This document shows, in pieces, positions 1 to 7,576 of a stretch of DNA of 64,000 nucleotides. The DNA lies in NCBI GenBank assembly GCA_946405625.1, contig CAMJHQ010000004.1, positions 62,001 through 126,000 of the forward strand, given 5' to 3'. The translations under genes were made by a program, and so were the position numbers. Each line of letters opens with the position of its first letter. Within the stretch, counting starts at the first letter, position 1. The notes under the pieces are model-generated. The model saw nothing but the letters and a program-made list of their open reading frames with translations. It made no database searches and was not told the DNA's origin. The DNA comes from an uncultured Lachnospiraceae bacterium (GTDB taxonomy: Bacteria > Bacillota > Clostridia > Lachnospirales > Lachnospiraceae).

Positions 1-533
1 CTATATCACGAATACTCCGGTACATTTCATCCGATAAAGAGCATCTTGTTTCAATTCAAAAGGACGTAAGTCATGTTAAGGATTATCTGGACTGCATGAA
101 GATGCGATACGGTGATGACCTGATATATGACATAAACATTCCTGATGAAATGTCTGAACTGAATATACCGAAACTGTGCCTTCAGCTGATTGTCGAGAAT
201 TCGATCAAATTTGCGACAAAGGGTGTTAAGGCACCTTGGAAGATAGATGTCACCGGCCACATGACAGACACTTATTGGGAGATCACAGTGAGGGATAACG
301 GCCCGGGTTTCTCTGAACCGGATCTTAATGAATTGAACAACAAGATTGAAGAGATAAATAATAACTCGTTCCTTCCGAGTCTCGAGATAAACGGAATGGG
401 ACTGCTGAATATATATATCCGTTTCAAAATACTCTATAGCGGAAAACATATATTCAGGATTGATAACAGTGAATCCGGCGGTGCAATTGTCACCATCGGA
501 GGCGACCTTAGCGGAGCCGCGGCCACTTTGTAG
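1..533 (+). CDS. Sensor histidine kinase, YesM/LytS-like (5' end outside window)
   Basis: The reading frame is open from the left edge, so only the C-terminal part (about 176 residues) is present. It shows the end of a His_kinase (PF06580) domain and a GHKL ATPase domain: an LRYISSDKEHLV segment like the region after the phosphorylated histidine, an N-box (QLIVENSIKFA) and a G-box (RDNGPGFSEPD). The family phosphorylates a partner AraC-type response regulator in response to extracellular sugars or peptides, and that partner follows 112 bp downstream. The membrane sensor part is not visible. Confidence 0.85.
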   Translation, partial: ISRILRYISSDKEHLVSIQKDVSHVKDYLDCMKMRYGDDLIYDINIPDEMSELNIPKLCLQLIVENSIKFATKGVKAPWKIDVTGHMTDTYWEITVRDNGPGFSEPDLNELNNKIEEINNNSFLPSLEINGMGLLNIYIRFKILYSGKHIFRIDNSESGGAIVTIGGDLSGAAATL

Positions 534-576
534 GAGACGCAGTTTCCCATATAGCAATAGATATTTCATAAAGTCT

Positions 577-614
577 TTTACCCGATTCTTCAGATAAATG
601 CTGAATCGGGTAAA
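577..614 (+). repeat. Intercistronic hairpin between kinase and regulator
   Basis: Perfect 12-bp inverted repeat (TTTACCCGATTC / GAATCGGGTAAA, 14-nt loop) in the kinase-regulator gap. No T-run follows on either strand, so it is not a clear terminator. It could be an mRNA processing or stability element. Confidence 0.5.
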
Positions 615-645
615 TCCAAGAGATAATTAACGGAGGACATATGCT

Positions 646-1419
646 ATGTCAGAAAATTATTTTCCTGTAGTCATTGTCGAAGATGAAAACCTGATAGCCA
701 AAAATATAGCTAAGCATATTGAAGCCGAGAACAGTAAATTCAAGGTAGTCGGCATATATTCAAACGGTGAAGACGCGCTGAATGCAATCAAAGAGCAGCC
801 ACCCGCTGTTGTTTTTACCGATATATCCATGCCTGTCATGTCGGGACTTGAACTTGCCGCCGAGATAAACCGTACAATGAGTCACATTAAATGTGTTATC
901 ATAACCGGCTATGCTGATTTCGAGTTTGCCAAACAGGCAATGCATTACGAAGTCAAAGACTATCTTCTGAAACCTCTGGATACCGAAGAACTGCATCTGG
1001 TACTAAAAAATCTGGAACTGTCACTGACAGAGATATCCGATAAAATGCATTCCGAAAACAGTAATGAATCAACTATATCTCCTGAAGAAATAGTGACTCT
1101 TGTAAAGGACTATGTAAAGAAGCATTATTCGGAAGAGATCGATCTTAATTCAATCGCACGGACACTGGGCTTTTCGTCTTCATACCTTACCAAGGTATTT
1201 AATAAAGTCGAAAACACGACTCCTTCAAAGGTTATCAGAAGTTACAGAATGGGTATTGCCAAGCAGCTGCTTAACGATGACAGTCTGACAATTCAGCAGA
1301 TTGCTTCGCATGTCGGATACAGCGATCCTTTCCATTTCAGCAAATCCTTTAAGCAGACCGTTGGAATCAGCCCTACACAATATAAACAGGAACTTCAGGA
1401 CAAAGAAAAAGAGAAGTAG
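646..1419 (+). CDS. Response regulator, YesN-like (REC + AraC HTH)
   Basis: The 257-residue protein has a receiver domain (residues 5-122, acidic pocket E12-D13, phosphoacceptor D59 in FTDISMP, lysine in the KDYLLKP motif). After a linker comes a two-helix-turn-helix AraC domain (about 150-252) with the closing signature DPFHFSKSFKQTVGISPTQY. It starts at ATG 646 after GGAGG at 631. It is the likely partner of the upstream YesM-like kinase. In this family such pairs usually activate carbohydrate uptake or degradation genes; the target here is not evident. Confidence 0.9.
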   Translation: MSENYFPVVIVEDENLIAKNIAKHIEAENSKFKVVGIYSNGEDALNAIKEQPPAVVFTDISMPVMSGLELAAEINRTMSHIKCVIITGYADFEFAKQAMHYEVKDYLLKPLDTEELHLVLKNLELSLTEISDKMHSENSNESTISPEEIVTLVKDYVKKHYSEEIDLNSIARTLGFSSSYLTKVFNKVENTTPSKVIRSYRMGIAKQLLNDDSLTIQQIASHVGYSDPFHFSKSFKQTVGISPTQYKQELQDKEKEK

Positions 1420-1458
1420 CTTAAAAAAGGGGGGTTACCAAAAAGCCACTTCTCTTTT
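1407..1458 (+). terminator. Terminator overlapping the yesN-like stop codon
   Basis: Inverted repeat AAAAGAGAAGTAGCT (1407-1421) / AGCCACTTCTCTTTT (1444-1458), 15 bp with one mismatch. The 3' arm ends in TTTT. The left arm contains the TAG stop of the regulator gene. Confidence 0.6.
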
Positions 1459-1529
1459 GCAAAAATATATACAGGAAGCTAGTAATCAAATGTAATTCAT
1501 GTGGGCATAAATATGCCGTTCAAAAATCT

Positions 1530-2516
1530 TTAGTCCCACAACTGAGTCCAATCCTCTGCTCCCGGCCAAAGGAAAACCTGTCCCTTTACAAGACGGCAGT
1601 TCTTATCAGCCTTTCTGAGCAGCATCATTTCTTCATCCGTAAGCGGATCTTCTGTAGTACATTTAAGATTTGATATATACTGTTTTTCCTTTACTGAAAA
1701 AGGAATAGGACACATACCTCTTTGAACAGCCCATTTAAGACATACCACTGCAGGATGAATATTATGATTCTTTGCAACAGTCACAACTTCTTCAATCTCT
1801 GTGTCTGCTATATCCTCAGCTGTTCTGTCTCTCTCCGGCCTGCTTGGAGATCCGATAGGACAGAATCCTATAGGTACAATTCCCTTACTTACCGCATAAT
1901 CAAACAGTTCCTGCTGCTGGAACGACGGATGGCATTCCATCTCCAGTGCTGCCGGTTTAATCCTGCATAAAGGAAGAACCTTTTCAAGCTTTGATACAGT
2001 CATGTTAGACATTCCGATAGCCTTAACAAGTCCCGCATCTACAAGCTCTTCACACTGTTTCCATGTATCCATAAATTCATCAACCGAGAAAGGCTTTGAA
2101 TCCGGATTTCTCGAATCACCGTCACATCCCGGAGCATGATAATTCGGGAATGGCCAATGTACAAAATAGAGATCGATATATTTAAGATGCAGATCACTGA
2201 GACTCTTTTTACATGCCTTTTTAACTTCTCTATGCTGATCATTCCAGACCTTTGAAGTTATAAACAGTTCCTCGCGACTTACGATCTTCTCCTTAAAAAG
2301 ACGATCCAGGACTTCACCGATACGGTCTTCATTCTGATATACCGATGCACAGTCAAGCATCCTGTAGCCGGCACTTACTGCACCGAAAACAGCTTCCGAT
2401 ACCTGATCCGGAGTATACTTATCAGAGCCGAAGGTTCCGAGTCCCATTGCCGGCATGACTGCTCCCGTATAGAGTTTACGTACGGGAACCTTCGTCACAT
2501 CTATTTTTTCACCCAT
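1530..2516 (-). CDS. Aldo/keto reductase
   Basis: A 328-residue NAD(P)H-dependent aldo/keto reductase with a TIM barrel. The catalytic tetrad is visible: Asp in MLDCASVY and the following Tyr, Lys in FITSKVWND, His in YFVHWPF. Cofactor-binding motifs lie near the C terminus (IPFSVKEKQYISNL). The start follows AAAGGAG in the tail of the upstream alcohol dehydrogenase gene, 12 bp away. It is the third gene of an operon with FucU and the dehydrogenase, so a sugar- or aldehyde-reducing step in deoxysugar catabolism is likely. The exact substrate cannot be read from the sequence. Confidence 0.88.
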   Translation of the reverse strand: MGEKIDVTKVPVRKLYTGAVMPAMGLGTFGSDKYTPDQVSEAVFGAVSAGYRMLDCASVYQNEDRIGEVLDRLFKEKIVSREELFITSKVWNDQHREVKKACKKSLSDLHLKYIDLYFVHWPFPNYHAPGCDGDSRNPDSKPFSVDEFMDTWKQCEELVDAGLVKAIGMSNMTVSKLEKVLPLCRIKPAALEMECHPSFQQQELFDYAVSKGIVPIGFCPIGSPSRPERDRTAEDIADTEIEEVVTVAKNHNIHPAVVCLKWAVQRGMCPIPFSVKEKQYISNLKCTTEDPLTDEEMMLLRKADKNCRLVKGQVFLWPGAEDWTQLWD

Positions 2517-2528
2517 TTGAAAACTCCT

Positions 2529-3593
2529 TTACTTCTCGTTCTGATCACCAAATACAACGGCAACCTTACCGCATTTTCCCGAAGCCATAAGTGCATAAGC
2601 ATCGCCTGCATCCTTCAGCTCATATTCATGAGTGATAAGTTCATCCGGATGAATACCCCAGCGAACAAGTCTGTCTACAAGCTCTTCCATTCTCCAGAGT
2701 GATGTTACCCATGAACCGTAAATAGTCTTCTGTCCATGAATGATATCAGGGCTTGGGTTAAAGTTACATGTACCGCCCTCACCTACAAATGCGATCTTTC
2801 CGTAATCATGTGCAGCCCTTATAGCAAGCTGTCTTCCGGCATCTGAAGCAGAGCAGTCTATCGACTTCTCAACTCCTCTTCCGCCTGTACACTCGATTAT
2901 CTTTTCAAGTGTATCATCACCTGGCTTAAAAACATTATCTACAAGTCCGAGCTTCTTTGCGAGTTCTATACGGTAGTCATTCATTTCAACACCGATAAGC
3001 TGATTTGCTCCGAGCGCCTTGCAGAGCATAAGAGTTGCAAGACCTACCGGTCCGAGACCTGTAACAAGAACTGCATCATTTCCGCTTATACCGATCTTCT
3101 CGATTGCTTCATATACTGTACCGAAACCGCATGCAACCTGCGCACCGTCCTTATATGTAAGCTCATCAGGAAGAGCGATAAGATCCTTCTCATCAGCTAA
3201 AATGTATTCTCCCATACCACCGTTTCTCTGCCAGCCGTATGCTGCACGGAACGGGCTTGTACAAGATATGTAATAACCTCTTCTGCAGTTGTTACATACT
3301 CCGCATCCCGAAATATGGTAAACGATGACTCTGTCACCCTTCTTAAATCTCTTAAGTCCTTCGCCTTCTTCGATTATCAGTCCGCAAGGCTCATGACCTG
3401 CGATCATTCCCGGAATATAGCCCTCTGCGCCTTTTCCGGTATGTTCTCTGTAAATACATCTGATATCACTTCCGCAGATTGTAGTTGCCTTAGTCTTGAC
3501 AACAACCTGACCGAATCCCGGCTTCGGAATATCAAACTCTTTTAACTCAACTGTTGAATTACCGGGCAATATAGCCCCCATCATTTTTGCCAT
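2529..3593 (-). CDS. Zinc-dependent alcohol dehydrogenase (MDR family)
   Basis: A 354-residue medium-chain dehydrogenase/reductase. Catalytic zinc ligands are in CGSDIRC and GHEPCG, the structural zinc cysteines in CGVCNNCRRGYYISC, and the NAD-binding Rossmann motif is GLGPVGLATLM. A TTG 21 bp upstream is in frame, but ATG at 3593 has AAGGAG at a 10-nt distance and gives the usual family N-terminus. It lies between a FucU-type mutarotase and an aldo/keto reductase, so oxidation of L-fucose or a similar sugar or polyol is a reasonable inference but unproven. Confidence 0.9.
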   Translation of the reverse strand: MAKMMGAILPGNSTVELKEFDIPKPGFGQVVVKTKATTICGSDIRCIYREHTGKGAEGYIPGMIAGHEPCGLIIEEGEGLKRFKKGDRVIVYHISGCGVCNNCRRGYYISCTSPFRAAYGWQRNGGMGEYILADEKDLIALPDELTYKDGAQVACGFGTVYEAIEKIGISGNDAVLVTGLGPVGLATLMLCKALGANQLIGVEMNDYRIELAKKLGLVDNVFKPGDDTLEKIIECTGGRGVEKSIDCSASDAGRQLAIRAAHDYGKIAFVGEGGTCNFNPSPDIIHGQKTIYGSWVTSLWRMEELVDRLVRWGIHPDELITHEYELKDAGDAYALMASGKCGKVAVVFGDQNEK

Positions 3594-3659
3594 TGTTATA
3601 GTTCTCCTTTTCAATAAATCTTATTTCTCTGTTTTTACCACTGGAATCCCGTGATATAT

Positions 3660-4115
3660 TTATACAACTCCCTTGCGGAGTATAATATTTGCATAAAGTG
3701 CATTTTCTGAAGTCATGATCACCGCACATGACTTCTCTCTTGTCTGATCATAGAACTTCCATTTGTTGATCTCTTCAAATGCGTCCGCGCCGCGTTCATC
3801 ATATTTTGCGACTATTTCCTTATACTCATCCCATATCGGCGTATCGAGTTTACCCACATCACTCGGTTCTAATGCCATAAGAACACAAGGTGCATGCATT
3901 TCACCGTTTCTGTCCGGATATGTATCGAGCGGAAATACCTGAAGTATTGCATCGAGTATCTCAGGTACACCGTGTCCGTCCAGTCTGATCACCGGCTTTC
4001 CGAAGGAATGTCCCGGAAAATTACCGTCCGCAATGGTTATCTCATCTGTATGTCCCATCTCCGCCAGTACCTTAAGCAGCTCCGGCGAAAGGATAGGTGG
4101 TATCCCTTTTAACAT
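3660..4115 (-). CDS. fucU: FucU/RbsD-type sugar mutarotase
   Basis: This 151-residue protein matches the RbsD/FucU fold along its whole length: LKGIPPILSPELLKVLAEMGHTDEI at the N-terminus, the ADGNFP segment with the catalytic-loop histidine GHS, and the terminal NALYANIILRKGVV. These cytoplasmic enzymes interconvert sugar anomers, L-fucose for FucU. The start follows GGGAG. It is first in an operon with an alcohol dehydrogenase and an aldo/keto reductase, behind two LacI-type operators. The length favours FucU over the shorter RbsD. Confidence 0.88.
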   Translation of the reverse strand: MLKGIPPILSPELLKVLAEMGHTDEITIADGNFPGHSFGKPVIRLDGHGVPEILDAILQVFPLDTYPDRNGEMHAPCVLMALEPSDVGKLDTPIWDEYKEIVAKYDERGADAFEEINKWKFYDQTREKSCAVIMTSENALYANIILRKGVV

Positions 4116-4140
4116 ATTTTCTCCCTTTCTTATCTGTTTT

Positions 4141-4158
4141 GAGCGAAACGTTTCGCTC
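4141..4158. promoter_or_regulatory. LacI-type operator 1 of the fucU operon
   Basis: Perfect 18-bp palindrome GAGCGAAACGTTTCGCTC with the central CG of LacI/GalR-family operators. It lies just downstream of the predicted -10, so bound repressor would block transcription start. Confidence 0.75.
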
Positions 4159-4168
4159 TACGAGAATT

Positions 4169-4197
4169 ATTATTACACCGAGATTTGCTAATGTCAA
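4169..4197 (-). promoter_or_regulatory. Promoter of the fucU-adh-akr operon
   Basis: Read on the minus strand: TTGACA (4192-4197), 17-bp spacer, AATAAT (4169-4174). It is flanked by the two LacI-type operators. Confidence 0.65.
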
Positions 4198-4220
4198 CAA
4201 ATATTTTATTAAGTTTTTGT

Positions 4221-4240
4221 TATCGAACCGTTTCGCTAAA
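4221..4240. promoter_or_regulatory. LacI-type operator 2 of the fucU operon
   Basis: Imperfect palindrome TATCGAACCGTTTCGCTAAA sharing the half-site CGTTTCGCT with operator 1. The centres are 80 bp apart, which would allow DNA looping by a tetrameric or paired repressor. Confidence 0.6.
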
Positions 4241-4252
4241 TATGCAAAGATA

Positions 4253-4299
4253 ATTCGCACCACCATGCCTGTGCTTCGTTTCTGCATGATGATGCGAAT
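4253..4299 (-). terminator. Hairpin terminator downstream of the lacI-type gene
   Basis: Arms at 4253-4268 and 4284-4299. On the minus-strand RNA all 16 positions pair (two as G-U). On the plus strand those two positions would be A-C mismatches, so the structure is built for the lacI-type transcript. The following UAUCUUUGCAUAUUU is U-rich but interrupted. Confidence 0.5.
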
Positions 4300-4312
4300 C
4301 TACATTAATCCC

Positions 4313-5311
4313 CTACAGGGATCTGATTGATTTTCCTTCTACTATTTTTGTGCTGAGTGATATTTCCATCGGCATATCCATAGAACCGCTGTCGATTCTG
4401 TTAAGCAGGAGTTCCACTGCCTTTTTACTCATTTCTTCAAGTGGCTGTTCTACCATATATACCGGTGGATTGATAAGATGGAATATGATCTGATCGTCAA
4501 AGCCCATTACAGAAATATCTTCAGGGCATTTAAATCCTAATTCATTAATGGCCATCATCGCACCGAGCGTTATCTCATAATTATCGATAAATACCGCAGT
4601 AGGCGGATCTTTGAGTTCCAGAAGGGATTTCATATTTTCATATCCCCAGGCCAGTGAATGTTTTCCAAGTCGAACATATTCTTTATTCACTTTGATCTTC
4701 GCTTTCTTCAGTGCTTCCGTAAATCCTGCATAACGTTCACGTCCGGTATATTCTCTCTTGGATGCTATTATGGCTATCTTCTCATGATGATTATCAAGCA
4801 GAACCTGCATAGCTTTTATTACCGCTCCCCTGTTATCTATCTTTACGCAATCAAAAGATCCGTCCGAAAGAGCACGGTCCATAAGAACAACCGGAACATT
4901 TTTCTTTAATGCTCCGTCAAGGAAATCAGCTTTATCCGATACGGGAATAACTATAATTCCGTCCACCTTCTTACTGAGAAGGTATTTGACATTTTCACGT
5001 TCGATCTCCTCATCATTATTCGAATCACAGATGAGCAGGCCATACTTATGACTGCGCAGTATCTCGCTCAGATAATGAAGCAGCTGTCCCGAGAAAGGAC
5101 TGCTGACGTTATGCACGAGTATTCCGACCGTCCTGGTCTTACTCGTAACAAGTCCTCTCGCAATCTCATTCACCTCATAATGAAGTGCCTTTATGGAAGC
5201 TTCAATCTTCTCCTTATTTTCCGGAAGAACATTTCCTCCGTTCAGATATTTAGAAATAGTAGCCAGGGAAAGCCCCGTTTGCTCTTTTATATCACGAATA
5301 GTTGCTGCCAT
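4313..5311 (-). CDS. LacI-family transcriptional regulator
   Basis: A 332-residue regulator: N-terminal helix-turn-helix (IRDIKEQTGLSLATISKYLNGG), hinge, then a periplasmic-binding-protein-like effector domain (RTVGILVHNVSSPFSGQLL, DGIIVIPVS, PEDISVMGFDDQ). It starts at ATG 5311 after GGAGAG. It sits directly upstream of the fucU operon, which carries two LacI-type palindromes, so it most likely represses that operon. Its own promoter may be the TTTACT/TATAGT pair at 5341-5369. Confidence 0.92.
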   Translation of the reverse strand: MAATIRDIKEQTGLSLATISKYLNGGNVLPENKEKIEASIKALHYEVNEIARGLVTSKTRTVGILVHNVSSPFSGQLLHYLSEILRSHKYGLLICDSNNDEEIERENVKYLLSKKVDGIIVIPVSDKADFLDGALKKNVPVVLMDRALSDGSFDCVKIDNRGAVIKAMQVLLDNHHEKIAIIASKREYTGRERYAGFTEALKKAKIKVNKEYVRLGKHSLAWGYENMKSLLELKDPPTAVFIDNYEITLGAMMAINELGFKCPEDISVMGFDDQIIFHLINPPVYMVEQPLEEMSKKAVELLLNRIDSGSMDMPMEISLSTKIVEGKSIRSL

Positions 5312-5340
5312 ACATATCCACTCTCCATATTAATGAACTA

Positions 5341-5369
5341 ACTATACCAATATTCTTTCACCGAGTAAA
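5341..5369 (-). promoter_or_regulatory. Putative promoter of the lacI-type gene
   Basis: Minus strand TTTACT (5364-5369), 17 bp, TATAGT (5341-5346), about 30 bp before the start codon. Confidence 0.4.
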
Positions 5370-5394
5370 GCAGTTTCCGAACTAATGCTTTTTG

Positions 5395-5457
5395 TTGCTG
5401 ATTTTCCTTATAAGTGATAAAATATTGTTCGGTTGGGCTATGTTCGAAAATGCCCAA
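5395..5457 (+). promoter_or_regulatory. Putative promoter and dyad upstream of trpB-like gene
   Basis: A weak TTGCTG (5395-5400), 17 bp, TAAAAT (5418-5423) is followed by an inverted repeat TTGGGC / GCCCAA (5433-5457, 13-nt spacer) that would lie just downstream of the start site. It could be an operator or leader hairpin. A second -10-like TATAAA occurs at 5463. Confidence 0.35.
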
Positions 5458-5500
5458 AACACTATAAAATAACGAATTATTTGCAGTATTGGAGGTTAAA

Positions 5501-6871
5501 ATGAACGAAATCCCATACAAAATCTATCTTGAAGAATCCGAGATGCCACAGCAGTGGTACAACGTACGCGCTGACATGAAGAAGAAGCCGGCTCCCATCC
5601 TTAATCCGGGAACTCTCAAGCCGATAACCCTTGAAGAGCTGACACCTATTTTCTGCGAAGAGCTCGCAAAGCAGGAACTTGATGATACAACCGCTTACTT
5701 CGATATTCCCGAAGAGATCAGAAATTTCTATAAAATGTACCGCCCTTCACCGCTTGTAAGAGCATACTGCCTCGAGAAAAAGCTCGGCACTCCTGCTCAT
5801 ATCTATTACAAGTTCGAGGGTAACAACACATCCGGAAGCCATAAGCTGAATTCAGCTATCGCTCAGGCTTACTATGCTAAGAAGCAGGGTCTGAAGGGTG
5901 TAACAACAGAGACAGGTGCAGGTCAGTGGGGAACAGCTCTTTCAATGGCATGTTCATACTTCGATCTGGATTGTCAGGTATATATGGTTAAGGTATCTTA
6001 TGAGCAGAAGCCTTTCAGACGTGAGGTTATGAGAACCTACGGTGCACAGGTTACTCCTTCTCCTTCCATGAATACCGAAGTCGGAAGAAAGATCAACGAA
6101 GAATTTCCGGGAACAACAGGAAGTCTCGGATGTGCTATTTCAGAAGCTGTTGAAGCAGCAACCACACAGGAAGGATACCGTTATGTTCTCGGTTCTGTTC
6201 TTTCTCAGGTTCTCCTTCATCAGTCGGTAATCGGTCTTGAGACCAAGATTGCTCTTGATAAATACGGAATCAAAGCTGACACCATCATCGGATGCGCAGG
6301 CGGCGGATCAAATCTCGGCGGTCTTATATCACCTTTCGCAGGCGAAATGCTCCGTGGCGAAGCAGATTATGAAATTATTGCTGTCGAGCCGGCATCCTGT
6401 CCGAGTCTCACAAGAGGCGTTTATGCATATGACTTCTGTGATACAGGTAAGGTTTGTCCTCTTGCTAAAATGTATACTCTCGGAAGTGGCTTCATCCCAT
6501 CTGCAAATCATGCAGGCGGTCTCAGATATCACGGAATGAGCAGTATCGTTTCAGAGCTTTACGATCAGGGACTTATCACTGCAAGAAGCGTTGAGCAGAC
6601 AAGTGTCTTCGAAGCAGCCGAAATGTTTGCAAGAGTAGAAGGAATCCTTCCTGCTCCTGAGTCAAGCCATGCAATCCGTGTTGCTATCGATGAAGCACTT
6701 AAGTGTAAGGAAACGGGCGAAGAGAAGAATATTGTATTCGGTCTTACAGGAACAGGTTACTTCGATATGGTTGCTTATCAGAAGTATAATGACAGAGAAA
6801 TGTCAGATTACATCCCGACAGACGAAGAACTTAAGAAGTCTATCGACCAGATTCCACAAGTAAATCTTTAA
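5501..6871 (+). CDS. TrpB2-type tryptophan synthase beta-like PLP enzyme
   Basis: A 456-residue fold-II PLP enzyme of the TrpB2 (long TrpB) group. Visible are the PLP lysine in NTSGSHKLNSAIAQA, ETGAGQWGTALS, the glycine-rich phosphate loop GCAGGGSNLGG and the C-terminal GLTGTGYFD. The extra N-terminal arm (YKIYLEESEMPQQWYNVRADM) is typical of TrpB2. ATG 5501 follows GGAGG at 5491; the in-frame TTG at 5489 overlaps that site and is not the start. No trpA is adjacent, so indole salvage or another amino-acid beta-replacement is possible. It appears monocistronic and ends in a terminator. Confidence 0.9.
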   Translation: MNEIPYKIYLEESEMPQQWYNVRADMKKKPAPILNPGTLKPITLEELTPIFCEELAKQELDDTTAYFDIPEEIRNFYKMYRPSPLVRAYCLEKKLGTPAHIYYKFEGNNTSGSHKLNSAIAQAYYAKKQGLKGVTTETGAGQWGTALSMACSYFDLDCQVYMVKVSYEQKPFRREVMRTYGAQVTPSPSMNTEVGRKINEEFPGTTGSLGCAISEAVEAATTQEGYRYVLGSVLSQVLLHQSVIGLETKIALDKYGIKADTIIGCAGGGSNLGGLISPFAGEMLRGEADYEIIAVEPASCPSLTRGVYAYDFCDTGKVCPLAKMYTLGSGFIPSANHAGGLRYHGMSSIVSELYDQGLITARSVEQTSVFEAAEMFARVEGILPAPESSHAIRVAIDEALKCKETGEEKNIVFGLTGTGYFDMVAYQKYNDREMSDYIPTDEELKKSIDQIPQVNL

Positions 6872-6875
6872 TGAA

Positions 6876-6909
6876 AAAGAGGCAGTCCACAAATGTGAGC
6901 TGCCTCTTT
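6876..6909 (+). terminator. Terminator shared by trpB-like and DUF4342 genes
   Basis: AAAGAGGCAG (6876-6885) / CTGCCTCTTT (6900-6909) with a 14-nt loop, followed by CCTTT. It lies between convergent genes and probably works both ways. Confidence 0.75.
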
Positions 6910-6934
6910 CCTTTAAGTGTGTGTATCGTATGAA

Positions 6935-7432
6935 TTAGATCTTATCGAATTCATCCTTTGCTTTTTCTGCGGCTTCCTTTGCCTTGGCTGCTGCTTCTTC
7001 AGCTTTGCCCATTACTTCATTAGCCTTATCAACTCCTGCCTCATTTCCGCTGAATGAATACTCATATCCGCACATCATTGAAACGAATGCTGCCGGAATT
7101 GCGATTGGTGCTACAAGGCCGAGCACTGCTGCTGCTCCCACAGGAACAGTTGCGAAGGTATCGTCACCCTTCTTAATGTTAAGCTTATTCTTTGCCATGA
7201 AGTCTACAAACTTTCCTGCCGGCTTCTTAACATCTTCAAAAGCCTTTCTGCATTTCTCATCTACTGTGCTGCCTGTTGTCTTTGCAGCTCCTGTATTAAG
7301 CTTTCCGAGCTTCTCAAGATATACCATTGCATCAACGATATTTCCGTCACATGCTCTAAGTGCATTTGTTGCATCCTCAAATGATGATCCCGTTACTCTT
7401 ACAAGTTCTTCAATCTTTTCAAATTCTTCCAT
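6935..7432 (-). CDS. DUF4342 protein with UBA-like N-terminus
   Basis: A 165-residue protein. Residues 1-45 form a UBA-like helical module (ELVRVTGSSFEDATNALRACDGNIVDAMVYLEKL), as in DUF4342. A middle region follows with a short hydrophobic stretch (about 98-120, VPVGAAAVLGLVAPIAIPAAF), then an alanine/lysine/glutamate-rich coiled-coil tail (KAEEAAAKAKEAAEKAKDEF). The function of the family is unknown; a membrane-associated adaptor or structural role is conceivable. The start has GGAGG, and a TATAAT at 7455-7460 lies about 20 bp upstream. Confidence 0.7.
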   Translation of the reverse strand: MEEFEKIEELVRVTGSSFEDATNALRACDGNIVDAMVYLEKLGKLNTGAAKTTGSTVDEKCRKAFEDVKKPAGKFVDFMAKNKLNIKKGDDTFATVPVGAAAVLGLVAPIAIPAAFVSMMCGYEYSFSGNEAGVDKANEVMGKAEEAAAKAKEAAEKAKDEFDKI

Positions 7433-7576
7433 TTTTCATTCCTCCGTCTGATAAATTATATATTTAATAAGTTTTCCTTCGAAGCATTTCGTTTTCGCTT
7501 TCGATGGGTATAATTTATCATCCGAAGCTTAAATGGTCTTTTAAGAAAGATTAAAATCAGATTAGAAATACATTTT

